NCBI GenBank assembly: GCA_964035545.1
Contig: OZ037768.1
Location: 23,028,819 to 23,092,818, forward strand
DNA: 64,000 nt
Origin: Bugula neritina
Lineage: Eukaryota > Bryozoa > Gymnolaemata > Cheilostomatida > Bugulidae
Direction of reading: 5' to 3'
In this document: piece by piece, positions 28,301 through 43,300 of the stretch
Layout: each line of letters begins with the position of its first letter
How positions within the stretch are numbered: the first letter of the stretch is position 1
Translations under genes and position numbers: made by a program
The notes under the pieces: generated by a model
What the model saw: the letters and a program-made list of their open reading frames with translations, nothing else
What the model was told of the DNA's origin: nothing
Databases searched by the model: none

Positions 28301-31300
28301 GGGGTACATTAGGCCACTTCACCATACTACCGTGTAGAATGGATATACTCACAGCTACTGGCCGTTTGGGCATTACAATGATGCCGTCAAGGGTTGTGTA
28401 CGGCTTAGTGATTAATGCACCATTGAGATGTACAACACCATGTCCACTGAACGTTACCGTCTACAAATATTAATATAGTATAGTATATTGTAAATGTTAT
28501 AATAATATATCATACTAAATCATATAGCATTGCATAATAGTTTATTATAGCACATTATAGTAAATTATATAATAGTAAATTATATCACATTATATATTAC
28601 TATACAATAATATATTATATTACATTACATATTATTATACAATAATACATTATATTACATTACATATATTATTATACAATAATATATTATATTACATTAT
28701 ATAAATTATTATACAATAATATATTGCAGTACATTATAAATGATTATAAGAAGTGATGAGGAAGTGAAAAATTGGTGTTAACTTTACATGAAAAAAAATC
28801 AAAGTTAGATTTGGCAACTGAAATGTAACACTTGATACAGCATTAGCAACGGTCAAAAAATATACTAAAGTAAAAATCAACTTGCCAACTGAACTTCTTG
28901 CATATTTACTAAACCAATTATATCTGAATAAACTATGTAACTAAGATTAGTTCCACGAATATAACTTAAGACTTGACCAATGAACACTAATGTTACAGAC
29001 ATGAATTACCACTCGGCCAATCAAAATAAGTGTTACAGTCAGAACTCACCAAGTTTCTGCCTCCATGGAGTCGTATATGAAGAACTTTCATCATGGAAGT
29101 CGCAATGTGAGGTTTCCATCTTTTGAAGTCTCCGTCAACTTCAAAGTTGGGTAAGTTTCCATTCGGGTGGCCGTCTTTGCACTCATCCCTCACCATCGTG
29201 TATATGCACATGCCTTGGTAGTCGTGTTTCCTGTTGTCATACGTGTAGCAATGTGGGTCCCCTCTGCATCGGCACGACACACCTACAGATGAAACAAGGC
29301 TAATTCAAAGTTGAAGTTTACATAATTCAAAATAAACTAAAGTTAGACAAAACAGAGGAAATGTGAAAAGTTTGAAAGTCGAATCATATAAAGCATCATT
29401 TATACACCTGAGCTTAGTTCTAATAATCTGTATATGTAAGGCAAAATCTTCGAAACCAAAAAATTACATAAGGGAAAAAGACAAAACAAAAGTACAAAGA
29501 GTTCCATAAATTCTCACTGTCTATGCAAAGTACCAACATATATCTAACCCAGAGTGCTATTTGCTGAACTAAATAGTGCCTTAAATGCATTGATTTCAAC
29601 CGCCATAATGCTTTGAACACTATAAACATTATATATGTTTTATAATTCATACTTTTTATTAAAAAGGTATTAGTAAATCTTTCAAAGTGCATTTGCTAAA
29701 AAGGTTTGCCCTCCTATATCAAAGAATATATTTTACTAATGCAAGCACTCTTCTAGTATGTAGATTCAGTAATTCTTCTCAACATTTCCAATTACATAAG
29801 AATATTCTAGAGTGCAAAAGAAGCAAATTAGCCAATCAGATCTCTTTGTCAAACTATGGTCATGTGACCAAACACTCTCCAAGTTTTTTTGTAGTGTGCT
29901 AATGACGCACTAGAGGTAGACCTAATCACAAAGTTCAAGGTCAAACATACGCTGCTCTCTGAAGCACATATTGCACGTGTCAGCGCATTCTACTATCATA
30001 TCCTCCGACTCTGTCAGACATTTCCCTTTTTCCTTTCGTGTCTGGCAGTCAGTTGCTTCATCAAAACATCCATTAGGACCTGTAAATTTGTGCAAAATCA
30101 CTAAAGAACACTTGAAAAGGGGAAGCATCACTGGAAAAACACAACTTAAACATTAATTAACCCCATCAACCAAATTTTAAGAAAAATATCGACCATGATG
30201 ATAACCGGTCACAATGAAATGAAAACAAAACTTGATTACCATTTCACTTTAACTCTTTCCCAACTAGTAACAAAGAACTAACCTCGTACTTTCTCTGTCC
30301 AGCACTTGGCACACGTAGATTTGCAAACTTCTATTATGCTGCAAATAAAATTGTAAACCATAAATATATCATAATATCAGATATGCTATAAATGGTCCAC
30401 AACATGCCATAGATTAAAAATGGAAATATACAAAATCTTGTGCAATTTTTCAAGTTTCGTATTTTCCATTAGTCCATAGAATTGCAAGTATTTGAACATT
30501 TCATCAGGTTAAATACTCTATTCTCAATACTATTAAGTGAACGAATAAGCGAGTGAGTGAGTGAGTGAGTGAGTGAGTGAGTGAGTGAGTGAGTGAGTGA
30601 GTGAGTGAGTGAGTGAGCGACCGAGCGAGCGAGAGAGTGAGTGAGTGAGTGAGTGAGTGAGTGAGTGAGTGAGTGAGTGAGTGAGTGAGTGAGTGAGTGA
30701 GTGAGTGAGTGAGTGAGTGAGTGAGTGAGTGAGCGAGCGAGTGAGAGAGTGAGTACAACTGGGCTCTAATAAAGAGACTTATCATGTTTGCTGGCTTCAG
30801 ACAGAATTGCAGTAACTTCACACATGCACCTACCTGGGTTCTTCACACCTGACAGTGTTGGCATACTGGGCGCATGCTGCAGGCCTGTCATCTTTACACG
30901 CTACAGAGAACCAGAAAGTCAGCTATGTTGACATTGTATGTATGAGCTTGTTTATATAATAGAGCCACATTACCTAATGAATTTAATTTCTCATGATACT
31001 ACAATTAAAGTCTATTTCTAACAATAGTCAATCTATGCATGAAACCATTAGACAAATAAACCAAATAACATAATGATGGTCACTGTAATGTTTACAAGCT
31101 CAATCAAGCATATTGCTTACATTCAAACATTTAAAAAACTCATAAAATATTTAGCCTGTGTGAAACCTGGTGAGTTTTTCTAAGGATTACGAGTTGTGAC
31201 CCACCCGGCCCGCCTTCTATAGAGTAGATGGAGTTTCTCCAAGGTCCTCCGCAAATCTGAGCCTTGTTACCATCACATTGTTTGTTACAGTCGGACTCTT

Positions 31301-34300
31301 TGGTCCTGCCGTATTTGTTATAGTCGTTGCTACAGAAACACTGGAAGGAGAACTGGGTCCCTGCGTACTTGAATCCTATGGAAGTTAGCAGACGTACAGC
31401 AAACAGCAGACAATCTAATACTGACTTACAGCATTAGTATGAAATGTATCTAGGAAGTAACAGGGCTAATGGAGCATAGTAAAGCTATGGAAACAGTATG
31501 AATAATACTATATATATAGAAACAGGGGAGAAATAGTAAATATATATAGAGACAGGGGAGGATAATTCTGACAGCTGTTACTACTACTACTACTGAGTAT
31601 ATGTATAACTAAACACTCTACCTTTGGATTTACAGAGGCTCACACATTTCTCGATAGTGTTGGTGCCAGCGAGTTTCTTTGAGAACTCGTCCAAATCTCG
31701 AACTCTTCGGTCTTCAAAGCAGCCCAAATAACTGACGTCTGCAGAACAAAATGTACTGCTATGTTGGACCTTCTTCTGTATTCACTCTATCAGTGTTATT
31801 TTGGATGATTGAACAAAAATACAATTGCAGTACAAATCACCACAAGAGGCAAAGCAATGATGTTCCCAGAGTTGGGTTAACCAAAATAACTTGTGTTAAA
31901 AATAGATACATATAAATTATTTCAATCTCAAGTTTAAACTACAAAATTCGAATGTTTTGAATGTATAAAGCTGTTAGATATAAATAGTTTGATTTTTCAA
32001 GAATCTCTAATGTCAAAGCTGCATGCTACACATTCTGATACATGAGAAGAGATCATGAGACTGTATGACATACCAAGACCAGTAGAGTAGACAGAGTTGC
32101 GCCATGAGCCTCCACACTTCTCCTTCTTGTTTCCAGAACAATCTCTGTCACATTCCTTAAGAGGTTTTTCCCGGTACTTTCCGTAATCGTTTCCGCAGAA
32201 GCACTGCTTGGCAAACTGCAAACCGGCAAACTTAAATCCTGAAAAATTAAATTGCACAATAATATAACATAATGCTCAACCCCAAATGTTTGTATATGAA
32301 CCATTTATTAGGATATAAAAAATATAATTGAGTGACATTTTAAAGATAAAATTAAAAAAACTGTTTGAGCAATGTTAGAGCATTATAAAAATTTGCTATG
32401 CTTGTAATATATATATGTATATTGCTTTCTAGTATAAGGCTAAAAGGCAATGCTTCATTTATGTTCAGAGTTTTGTTCATTCCTCTACATATCTATAAAA
32501 GTACAAGAACACAGACAGCATAATATCTAAATCGTAGCTGTCTGCTAAATAAGGATAAATTATATTTTAAAATTTACTAACAGCACTTCCTACACAAGGA
32601 GATGAAGATTGATAACTGCAATGAGTTTACTAAACTAAAACGACAACGTGAAGCCATCACCCACCTCTCCTTTTACAATAGATAATGCATTGCCGCACCC
32701 CGTTTGTTGTGTCAAACGTAGCCTTTAGACCATCCAAATCCCGATCTTGCTCGTCTTCAAAGCAGCCCATGTACTGCGTGTCAATGGGTAACGGTTCTAC
32801 AGATAATCATATACTGTGCAAGATTGAACAACTATTAACACGGAACAGCCTGTACAGCTAAAACTTTTTATTACTCAAAGTTGCTACTTTATCAAACCCG
32901 ATTTTATTATGAAGTATGAAGTATAAGATGGTCATAAGGAGGCCAATCAAATTCCGTTTTTCTATTTGCTAAAATGAAATACAGTCTCATCATTGGCTGA
33001 GAGTTGAAGACATATTTCCTATGAGTAACACTCACCTATTGCTTTGCTAGACATTAAACCAAGGCATTAAAAATGCATTAGATTTTAACTTTTTACAAAG
33101 AAATTATGGCCTGCTTTTTTATTTTTTTTCAATGAGAAAGTTGCAACTAATTTTTCTACACAAGTGGCTGGTTTAGAGGCAGGAAAAGCATAGCAGGAAT
33201 TGTCCTTGGCCTTTGAAAGAAAAGCAATACTGACTAGCCATTCCTAGCTCTTAGTAAATAATTGAATCTAGAGGCGCAATTTGTATTGAATTACTGTTGA
33301 TACAACCTCACAATAAATACAATGAATAGTCTGAACTTGTGTAATAATTCAATTAAACTGAAAAAGTTTAGTATCTTTAAGCAAATAGATAGTAGCCATG
33401 AACAGGCAACTGGTGAGCAGAGGAAATGCTAAACTTACTAATGCCGGTAGAGTAGACGTTGTTCCTCCACGAACCACCACAGAGCTGGTCTGGATTCCCA
33501 GAACATTTCTTGTTACAATCGCTTTCACTCTTTACACCGTATTTACCATATGAGTTTCCACAGAAGCACTGATTACCATTCTGTACCCCAGCATACTTCA
33601 GATCTACGCAAATATAAGCACAGTACCACTGAAATAAAAATCAAAAATGAGATAAAATCCCAAAGAGTAATTACTAACTAGCGCCAACAATCTAAATTTG
33701 AAACTAAAGAATTTGGTAGCATGTGGTTTATCAATGTGACACCTACTTTGTGTCCTGCAGGCAGCAATACAGGCATCATGACTGTTATCGTTCAGCTGAA
33801 CAAAGTATCCGGAGAGATCTCGGGTTTCCTGGTCCTCATAACAACCCATGTACTCTACAGTTGCTAGGGAGCCTTCAAAAATCAAGACAGACCGCAATTA
33901 CAGTATCTGATAGTTTATTACCTTCTATACACAAGAGAATAACTTGTACATCAGCAAGATATGACTGTGACTACAAAAACTTTTTTACAATTTTAGAGAT
34001 TTATTAAAAGATAGCACATATAATAAAATATATGTTAAGCGGAATTTGAGGTCAAAATGAAGCAGAAATTGTAAAATATAGAATATATTAAAAGCCGCCA
34101 TGACACTGGGAATGTTGATAATTGCTTTTAGTTCATTTTTTAGTGTTTATGCTTTATAATGTAAACAATTTTTGACAAAACAAAACCTAGGCATTTTAAA
34201 AAAGACCCTCTTTCCAATAAAAACATAAATCAACCATAAGAAGAAACAATCTAGTTATAGTTAGCATTCAGGATGGAAAAGACTCAATCACAAAGGCACA

Positions 34301-37300
34301 AGAATAAAGTTATATATTCAGCATACACAGCTTGTGGCCAATCAAAACAAACAGCATAAGAAGAAACAAATTGACTCCAAACATACACATGCACCAGCTT
34401 TAAAGAGATTATAAAAATATTTTTGAGGGGGAGAAAATAGAAGTGTAAATTAGCTAGGTGTCTAAAGTGAAGGACGTGAACAGTGGACATGAAATTCCTT
34501 GTATCTAAGCAAATGTGGCACAAAATCATTTCAACTTTTTAGAAATAAAACTTAAATTTTCATAGAAAAGTCAAATTAACACCAAATTTAATCAATACCA
34601 AGTCCTGTAGAGTAGATGGCATTTCTCCAGGAACCACCACATTTCTCATCAGCATTTCCAGTACAATCCATATTACACTCAGTAACAGGTTTCTCTCCGT
34701 GTTTACCGTAATCATTACCACAGAAACAAGTTCTGGCAAATTGTAGACCAAAATACTTGAACCCTGAAATATCAACAGAAACGTGTAGAAAAATCAACCA
34801 AATTATAATAAAAACAAGTTGAATCTTGTAAAACTTATAAACTCACCTTTTCCTTTACATAACTTGGTACACTCTTCAATACTGTTAGTACTGGCAAGAA
34901 CATTTCTATCCTCTAAATCTCTGTCACCAGAATCCTCAAAACATCCCATAAACTGGACACCACTAGGCTCTGGTTCTACACAGGGAATTTCAGTTTAGTT
35001 AAGTAATGGTTTATTTAAGTATAAAGTTTTATAAGCAAATCTGATGTATTTGCATGATGGCGGTGAATGAAGGATTATTTGGAGTTATCTCCTGTTTTAA
35101 AAACAAAATAAACTTGAAAGTAAAAAACCACTAGAGTTTGCAGTTAATTCAAATCAATGTAATTCAAGCATTACTCTTATATCATGTGTGGTAATATCTA
35201 AATATCTATCATTTATGTATTTACATGAAACGCCAAACACTGCAAATCTTATGGTGTAGTTTGATAATTAGTTGAATGATGTACCATTGTAGGGGACACA
35301 ACTTTTAAAATAATTGTAGAAGGAATACGCGAAATGGTTTTTTTCACATCATATAAAGTATGTATGTATGCTCATCATATAAAAAGATAAACTAACTGAG
35401 TCCTGTAGAGTAGACGCTGTTTCTCCATCCACCACCACAGTTCTTTGTATCATCTCCAGTACATTTCTTATTACAATCACTTTCACTCATCTTACCATAT
35501 TTATTATACGTATCACCACAGAAACACTGATTACCATTCTGTACTCCAGCATACTTGAATCCTGAAACAACACAGTTACTATCAGTTTACAGAAACTCAC
35601 TCGTAATCAGTAACTGACAGGATGAGTTCAACTACTCGCAGCACTCATAACACTGATGGGAGACACACCTTGTTCAGTACACTTGGCTACACAGTTTGCT
35701 GGAGTATTACTCTGTAGTTGAGCTTGTTGATTAAGTATGTCTCTAGAAGACTCGTCTTTATAACATCCCAAATAGTTGAGGGTTTCTGCAACTAAAAATA
35801 GATATAAAAAATAAGCAAATTTCTCAATTGCATCAGATGCAAGTTGTTTGGTTTGGAAAAGTCAAATTTTTAAATTTCTAATTCGAAATTAGCAATTTAA
35901 AATGTCATTTTGAAAACAACAACAGAAATTTTCCAATGTGGTTTAGTAACTATACATAGTGTGATAGTAGATTTAGTTATAAGCATTAACGTATTAAATA
36001 ACACGTCAATAATTCAACCTTCTGTGTTTGACTTTCATTTGCTATACCAATAGCTTTTCTGTTTAGCACGAATGCATTAAAACAGCAAAATATAACCATT
36101 TTAATTGTGTTCCAATTATTATAGAGATGAAGAAGTTTTTGTATATTGACATATATGAGATTGCTAACCGTAATAAATACCTACAACGCTAGGTTTCATG
36201 AGGTGGTTAGAATGAAAACAAAAGTTGGGAAGACTTTGTTATAATTGGAAAATAACTACTAAAGAAATATTACTTTTTATGAGATGAGCAACTCACGCCT
36301 TTAAATTAAAACTCATTAAAACTTGGGCTGCTTAATTTTTTATTACACTTTCAGCTATCTCAATTTTAAAATGTCTTTTTTCTAAAGTGGATTTCTGAAT
36401 AATCACACATACAAGATATGTAACCTGGTGAAGTAGAAAAGTAACATTGTTGAATGTTAGAAGTTTTTCTCAAATTCCTCCAAGTATTTACTAACTGAGT
36501 ATTTTCTCAGATAATAAAAAATCAACATGAAATATACGCTTATTCATTTTAAGATGAAAATTAAAAACATCAGCTAAATGATGCTTTAGACTTGAGACAT
36601 ACCAAGTCCTGTAGAGTAGATGGCATTTCTCCAGGAACCACCACATTTCTCATCAGCATTTCCAGTACAATCCATATTACACTCAGTAACAGGTTTCTCT
36701 CCGTGTTTACCGTAATCATTACCACAGAAACAAGTTCTGGCAAATTGTAGACCAAAATACTTGAACCCTGAAATATCAACAGAAACGTGTAGAAAAATCA
36801 ACCAAATTATAATAAAAACAAGTTGAATCTTGTAAAACTTATAAACTCACCTTTTCCTTTACATAACTTGGTACACTCTTCAATACTGTTAGTACTGGCA
36901 AGAACATTTCTATCCTCTAAATCTCTGTCACCGGAATCCTCAAAACATCCCATAAACTGGACACCACTAGGTTCTGGTTCTACACAGAGAATAACAGGTC
37001 ATTCAAGCATATATTCCAATAGGAAATCTGATGTATTTTTCTGAATAAAAGCTTAATGTGAGTAACTTAATTTTAAACACAAAATAAAATTAAAAGTAAC
37101 TAACAACTAGATTGTCCAGTCGATTGAAACTAAAGTTATTCAGCATTACTAAAATATATGTGTGGCACTACTTAAACATCAATCATCTGATATCGATATT
37201 TATTGCACAGTTTAAATTTACATCAACGTCCAAATGCTGAAAATTGTATAAGGTGTCTCTTGATAACTAGTTCAAACAATGTACCATTGTGGGGAACACA

Positions 37301-40300
37301 ACTCTTAAATTAAATCAAATAGAAGAAATACGCGAACAGGTTTTATTAGACATTATATATAGTATATATGTATGCAGTTTATATAAAATAAACTAACTGA
37401 GTCCTGTAGAGTAGACGCTGTTTCTCCATCCACCACCACAGTTCTTTGTATCATCTCCAGTACATTTCTTATTACAATCACTTTCACTCATCTTACCATA
37501 TTTATTATACGTATCACCACAGAAACACTGATTACCATTCTGTACTCCAGCGTACTTGAATCCTGAAACAACACAGTTACTATCAGTTTACAGAAACTCA
37601 CTCATAATCAGTAACTGACAGGATGAGTTCAACTACTCGCAGCACTCATAACACTGATGGGAGACACACCTTGTTCAGTACACTTGGCTACACAGTTTGC
37701 TGGAGTATTACTCTGTAGTTGAGCTTGTTGATTAAGTATGTCTCTAGAAGACTCGTCTTTATAACATCCCAGATAGTTGAGAGTTTCTGCACCTGAAAAC
37801 AGGAGATTGAAATTGTTATATTCATGGAACTTTCTTGAAATCAATAAATGTAACCAGCGTAACATAACTATACAATACATTCGAGATTCTAATTGCATTG
37901 AAAAAAATTACAACACTGCATTCAATGAGAAATCAACATCAAATTAAAACTTTTTGATTCTGAACTGAAATATTCAGAACGAATACAGTTAAATTATATG
38001 TTATATGTCACAGATGTATCTGTAATTTACAAACTGTCAATATGTCATTTTACTTAACTTAGTACACACTTTATATCTCTAGGTTTTAGCTATCTGCATA
38101 GTTTAGCATTAAACTGATACAGATAGAGCTGAATAATCAAGGCTTGTTCTAATTTTGCTTGATTTCCTATGTTTTTTGTTTTTTAATTTGTTAGTAAATT
38201 TAAATGCGCAGATGGTGACTTCATGAAAATAATATTTATCACAACTCAACTACTATATTAGAATAGTTACAGTAACAACAAGATTTGGAAAAGCCTGTAT
38301 TATAGATGAGAAGTGTCAAAAAATAAATTATCTTTGAGAGTTTCAACTCGAAAACTAAATTAACAAAAATATTAATTAAACTCAGTCTGTTTAAATCTTT
38401 TATGTTACTACGTATACTTTTACATCAACTTGAAGATCAAAATGTTGTATAGTTACAAAGTTGGCATACCAAGTCCTGTAGAGTAGATGGAGTTTCTCCA
38501 GGAACCACCACATTTCTCATCAGCATTTCCAGTACATTCCATATTACACTCAGTAACAGGTTTCTCTCCGTGTTTACCGTAATCATTACCACAGAAACAA
38601 GTTCTGGCAAATTGTAGACCAAAATACTTGAACCCTGAAATATCAACACAAACATGTAGAAAAAACAACCAAATTATAATAAAAACAAGTTGAATCTTGT
38701 AAAACTTATAAACTTACCTTTTCCTTTACATAACTTGGTACACTCTTCAATACTGTTAGTACTGGCAAGAACATTTCTGTCCTCTAAATCTCTGTCACCA
38801 GAATCCTCAAAACATCCCATAAACTGGACACCACTAGGTTCTGGTTCTACACAGTGAATTACAGGTTATTCAAGTATAAAGTTTTATAGCAAATTCGATG
38901 TATTAATCCATGATAATAAATTGAAAATAAATTGGAATTATTTATTTTCTAGCAACAGCTGCAATTGAGCACACCACGAAATAATAACTAGAAGCAAAAA
39001 AACACTAGATTGTGGTTTCATTTCGAATAAAAATGATTCATACATCACTATTTGATGTGTGTGGTACTACCTTAATATTTTCATTCCATATTGATATTCA
39101 TTGCATAATTTGAATTCAGATATACACCGCAGTGCTGAAGGTACTATAATGTACTTCTTGATAAGTAGCTAAAATGATGTACCACTGTTGAGAACATAAC
39201 TCTTAATTGTAATGTAGGAAAAATACACATGTGAAAATGTTTTATTGTACATCATATGAAATAGGTATGTATGTATGTACATTATATAAAGTATGATATA
39301 TGATAAACTAACTGAGTCCTGTAGAGTAGACGCTGTTTCTCCATCCACCACCACAGTTCTTTGTATCATCTCCAGTACATTTCTTATTACAATCACTTTC
39401 ACTCATCTTACCATATTTATTATACGTATCACCACAGAAACACTGATTACCATTCTGTACTCCAGCATATTTGAATCCTGAAACAACACAGTTATTATCA
39501 GTTTACAGAAACTCACTCATAATCAGTAACTGACAGGATGAGTTCAACTACTCGCAGCACTCATAACACTCATAGGAGACACACCTTGTTCAGTACACTT
39601 GGCTACACAGTTTGCTGGAGTATTACTCTGTAGTTGAGCTTGTTGATTAAGTATGTCTCTAGAAGACTCGTCTTTATAACATCCCAGATAGTTGAGAGTT
39701 TCTGTACCTGAAAATTGAGATTAAATAAGCAAATCTCTGGATTGCACCCGATGCAAGCTGTTTGGTTTGGAAAAGTCAAATTTCCAAATTTCTAATTCGA
39801 AATTAGCAATTTAAAATGTCATTTTGAAAACAACAACGGAAATTTTTCAATGTGGTTTAGTAACTATACAAAGTATGATAGTAGATTTAGTTATAAGCAT
39901 TAACATATTAAATAACATGTCAATAATTCAACCTTCTGTGTTTGACTTTCATTTGCTATACCAATAGTTTTTCTGTTTAGCACGAATGCATTAAAACAGC
40001 AAAATATAACCATTTTAATTGTGTTCCAATTATTATAGAGATGAAGAAGTTTTTGTATATTGACATATATGAGATTGCTAACCGTAATAAATACCTACAA
40101 CGCTAGGTTTCATGAGGTGGTTAGAATGATAACAAAAATTGGGAAGACTTTGTTATAATTGGAAAATAACCACTAAATAAATATTACTTTTTATGAGTTG
40201 AGCAACTCACGCCTTTAAACTAAAACACATTAAAACTTGGGCTGCTTAATTTTTTATTACACTTTCAGCTATCTCAAATTTAAAATGTCTATTTTCTAAA

Positions 40301-43300
40301 GTGGATTTCTGAATAATCACACATACAAGATATGTAACCTGGTGAAGTAGAAAAGTAACATTGTTGAATGTTAGAAGTTTTTCTCAAATTCCTCCAAGTA
40401 TTTACTAACTGAGTATTTTCTCAGATAATAAAAAATCAACATGAAATATACGCTTATTCATTTTAAGATGAAAATTAAAAACATCAGCTAAATGATGCTT
40501 TAGACTTGAGACATACCAAGTCCTGTAGAGTAGATGGCATTTCTCCAGGAACCACCACATTTCTCATCAGCATTTCCAGTACATTCCATATTACACTCAG
40601 TAACAGGTTTCTCTCCGTGTTTACCGTAATCATTACCACAGAAACAAGTTCTGGCAAATTGTAGACCAAAATACTTGAACCCTGAAATATCAACACAAAC
40701 GTGTAGAAAAAACAACCAAATTATAATAAAAACAAGTTGAATCTTGTAAAACTTATAAAATTACCTTTTCCTTTACATAACTTGGTACACTCTTCAATAC
40801 TGTTAGTACTGGCAAGAACATTTCTATCCTCTAAATCTCTGTCACCGGAATCCTCAAAACATCCCATAAACTGGACACCACTAGGTTCTGGTTCTACACA
40901 GTTAATATAATAGTAAAATTAAATCTAAGTATAGTATAGTATTTAAGTATAAAGTTTTTTAGTAAATCTGATGTATTTTCTTGATAGTAATTTATAAAAG
41001 ATCAATCAAACTTTTCTTCTTTTTAAAACAAAAATAAAATTTGAAGTAACAAACCACTGGATTTTGCAGTCAATTCAAATAAACGCATTGTAAGCATCAC
41101 TATTGTATCACTACCTAAATATCTATCATCTATGTATTTACATAATTCACCTAGTGTTGAAAGTCTGATGTCGTTTGATAAATTGTTAAAATATGATGTA
41201 CCACTGTAGAGAACACAACTCTCAAATCAAATGAAGTAGAATAAACCGGTGAGATTAAACTTTTATTGCACATCATATAAAAATAAACTAACTGAGTCCC
41301 GTAGAGTAGACGCTGTTTCTCCATCCACCACCACAGTTCTTTGTATCATCTCTAGTACATTTCTTATTACAATCACTTTCACTCATCTTACCATATTTAT
41401 TATACGTATCACCACAGAAACACTGATTACCATTCTGTACTCCAGCATACTTGAATCCTGAAACAACACAGTTACTATCAGTTTACGGAAACTTACTCAT
41501 AATCAGTAACTGAGAGGATGAGTTCAACTACTCGCAGCACTCATAACACTCATAGGAGACACACCTTGTTCAGTACACTTGGCTACACAGTTTGCTGGAG
41601 TATTACTCTGTAGTTGAGTTTGTTGATTAAGTATGTCTCTAGAAGACTCGTCTTTATAACATCCCAGATAGTTGAGAGTTTCTGCAACTAAAAATTGAGA
41701 TACAATTGTGCGAATTTCTTCAAGTTTATGAAATGTCGAAACTGTTTGGATATTGAAAAGAAAGCTGGAACTACCTACAAACAGGAGATTGAAATTGTTA
41801 TATTCATAAAAGATATCTCATAAAATGATTCAAGGCGTGCTAGCATGCGCGAAAATTATATTTTCAACAGGACTATGAGAATGAATTTGCTGCAATCCTT
41901 GCAAATTGAACATGAGAAGAATGCCTTGCTTGTATTGGCACAATCATAAATAAGAAAAATTATGGATGTATTATGTTCTCTTCTAATGCACCCCAAAACT
42001 TTGACCACAAAATATAAGCTAGTTCAATTTTAGATAAAAATACATGGAAAAGTTGAACTAAGATAGAAATTCAGATGAAAATTTATAAAGCAAACAGCTA
42101 CATTATGCTTTAGAATAAAGACATACCAAGTCCTGTAGAGTAGATGGCATTTCTCCAGGAACCACCACATTTCTCATCAGCATTTCCAGTACATTCCATA
42201 TTACACTCAGTAACAGGTTTCTCTCCGTGTTTACCGTAATCATTACCACAGAAACAAGTTCTGGCAAATTGTAGACCAAAATACTTGAACCCTGAAATAT
42301 CAACACAAACGTGTAGAAAAATCAACCAAATTATAATAAAAACAAGTTGAATCTTGTAAAACTTATAAACTCACCTTTTCCTTTACATAACTTGGTACAC
42401 TCTTCAATACTGTTAGTACTGGCAAGAACATTTCTATCCTCTAAATCTCTGTCACCGGAATCCTCAAAACATCCCATAAACTGGACACCACTAGGTTCTG
42501 GTTCTACACAGAGAATAACAGGTCATTCAAGCATATATTCCAATAGGAAATCTGATGTATTTTTCTGAATAAAAGCTTAATGTGAGTAACTTAATTTTAA
42601 ACACAAAATAAAATTAAAAGTAACTAACAACTAGATTGTCCAGTCGATTGAAACTAAAGTTATTCAGCATTACTAAAATATATGTGTGGCACTACTTAAA
42701 CATCAATCATCTGATATCGATATTTATTGCACAGTTTAAATTTACATCAACGTCCAAATGCTGAAAATTGTATAAGGTGTCTCTTGATAACTAGTTCAAA
42801 CAATGTACCATTGTGGGGAACACAACTCTTAAATTAAATCAAATAGAAGAAATACGCGAACAGGTTTTATTAGACATTATATAAAGTATATATGTATGCA
42901 GTTTATATAAAATAAACTAACTGAGTCCTGTAGAGTAGACGCTGTTTCTCCATCCACCACCACAGTTCTTTGTATCATCTCCAGTACATTTCTTATTACA
43001 ATCACTTTCACTCATCTTACCATATTTATTATACGTATCACCACAGAAACACTGATTACCATTCTGTACTCCAGCGTACTTGAATCCTGAAACAACACAG
43101 TTACTATCAGTTTACAGAAACTCACTCGTAATCAGTAACTAACAGGATGAGTTCAACTACTCGCAGCACTCATAACACTGATAGGAGACACACCTTGTTC
43201 AGTACACTTGGCTACACAGTTTGCTGGAGTATTACTCTGTAGTTGAGCTTGTTGATTAAGTATGTCTCTAGAAGACTCGTCTTTATAACATCCCAGATAG

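Noticed and set aside
30504-30821. Reading frame rich in HSLTHSLT
   Set aside because: Translation of the (GTGA)n tetranucleotide tract inside a ShKT intron.
29951-30900. Possible ShK-type toxin gene
   Set aside because: The two ShKT modules have no own start, signal peptide or terminator and are spliced in phase into a huge modular protein; they are structural modules.
34560-34775. Repeated minus-strand frame containing [16 protein letters not shown]
   Set aside because: A shifted frame of the type 1 second exon; the correct frame shows the WSC cysteine pattern.
36823-37044. Repeated plus-strand frame ([15 protein letters not shown]...) also at 42347, 47005 and elsewhere
   Set aside because: It is the antisense shadow of the type 1 WSC first exon; it recurs only because the exon does.
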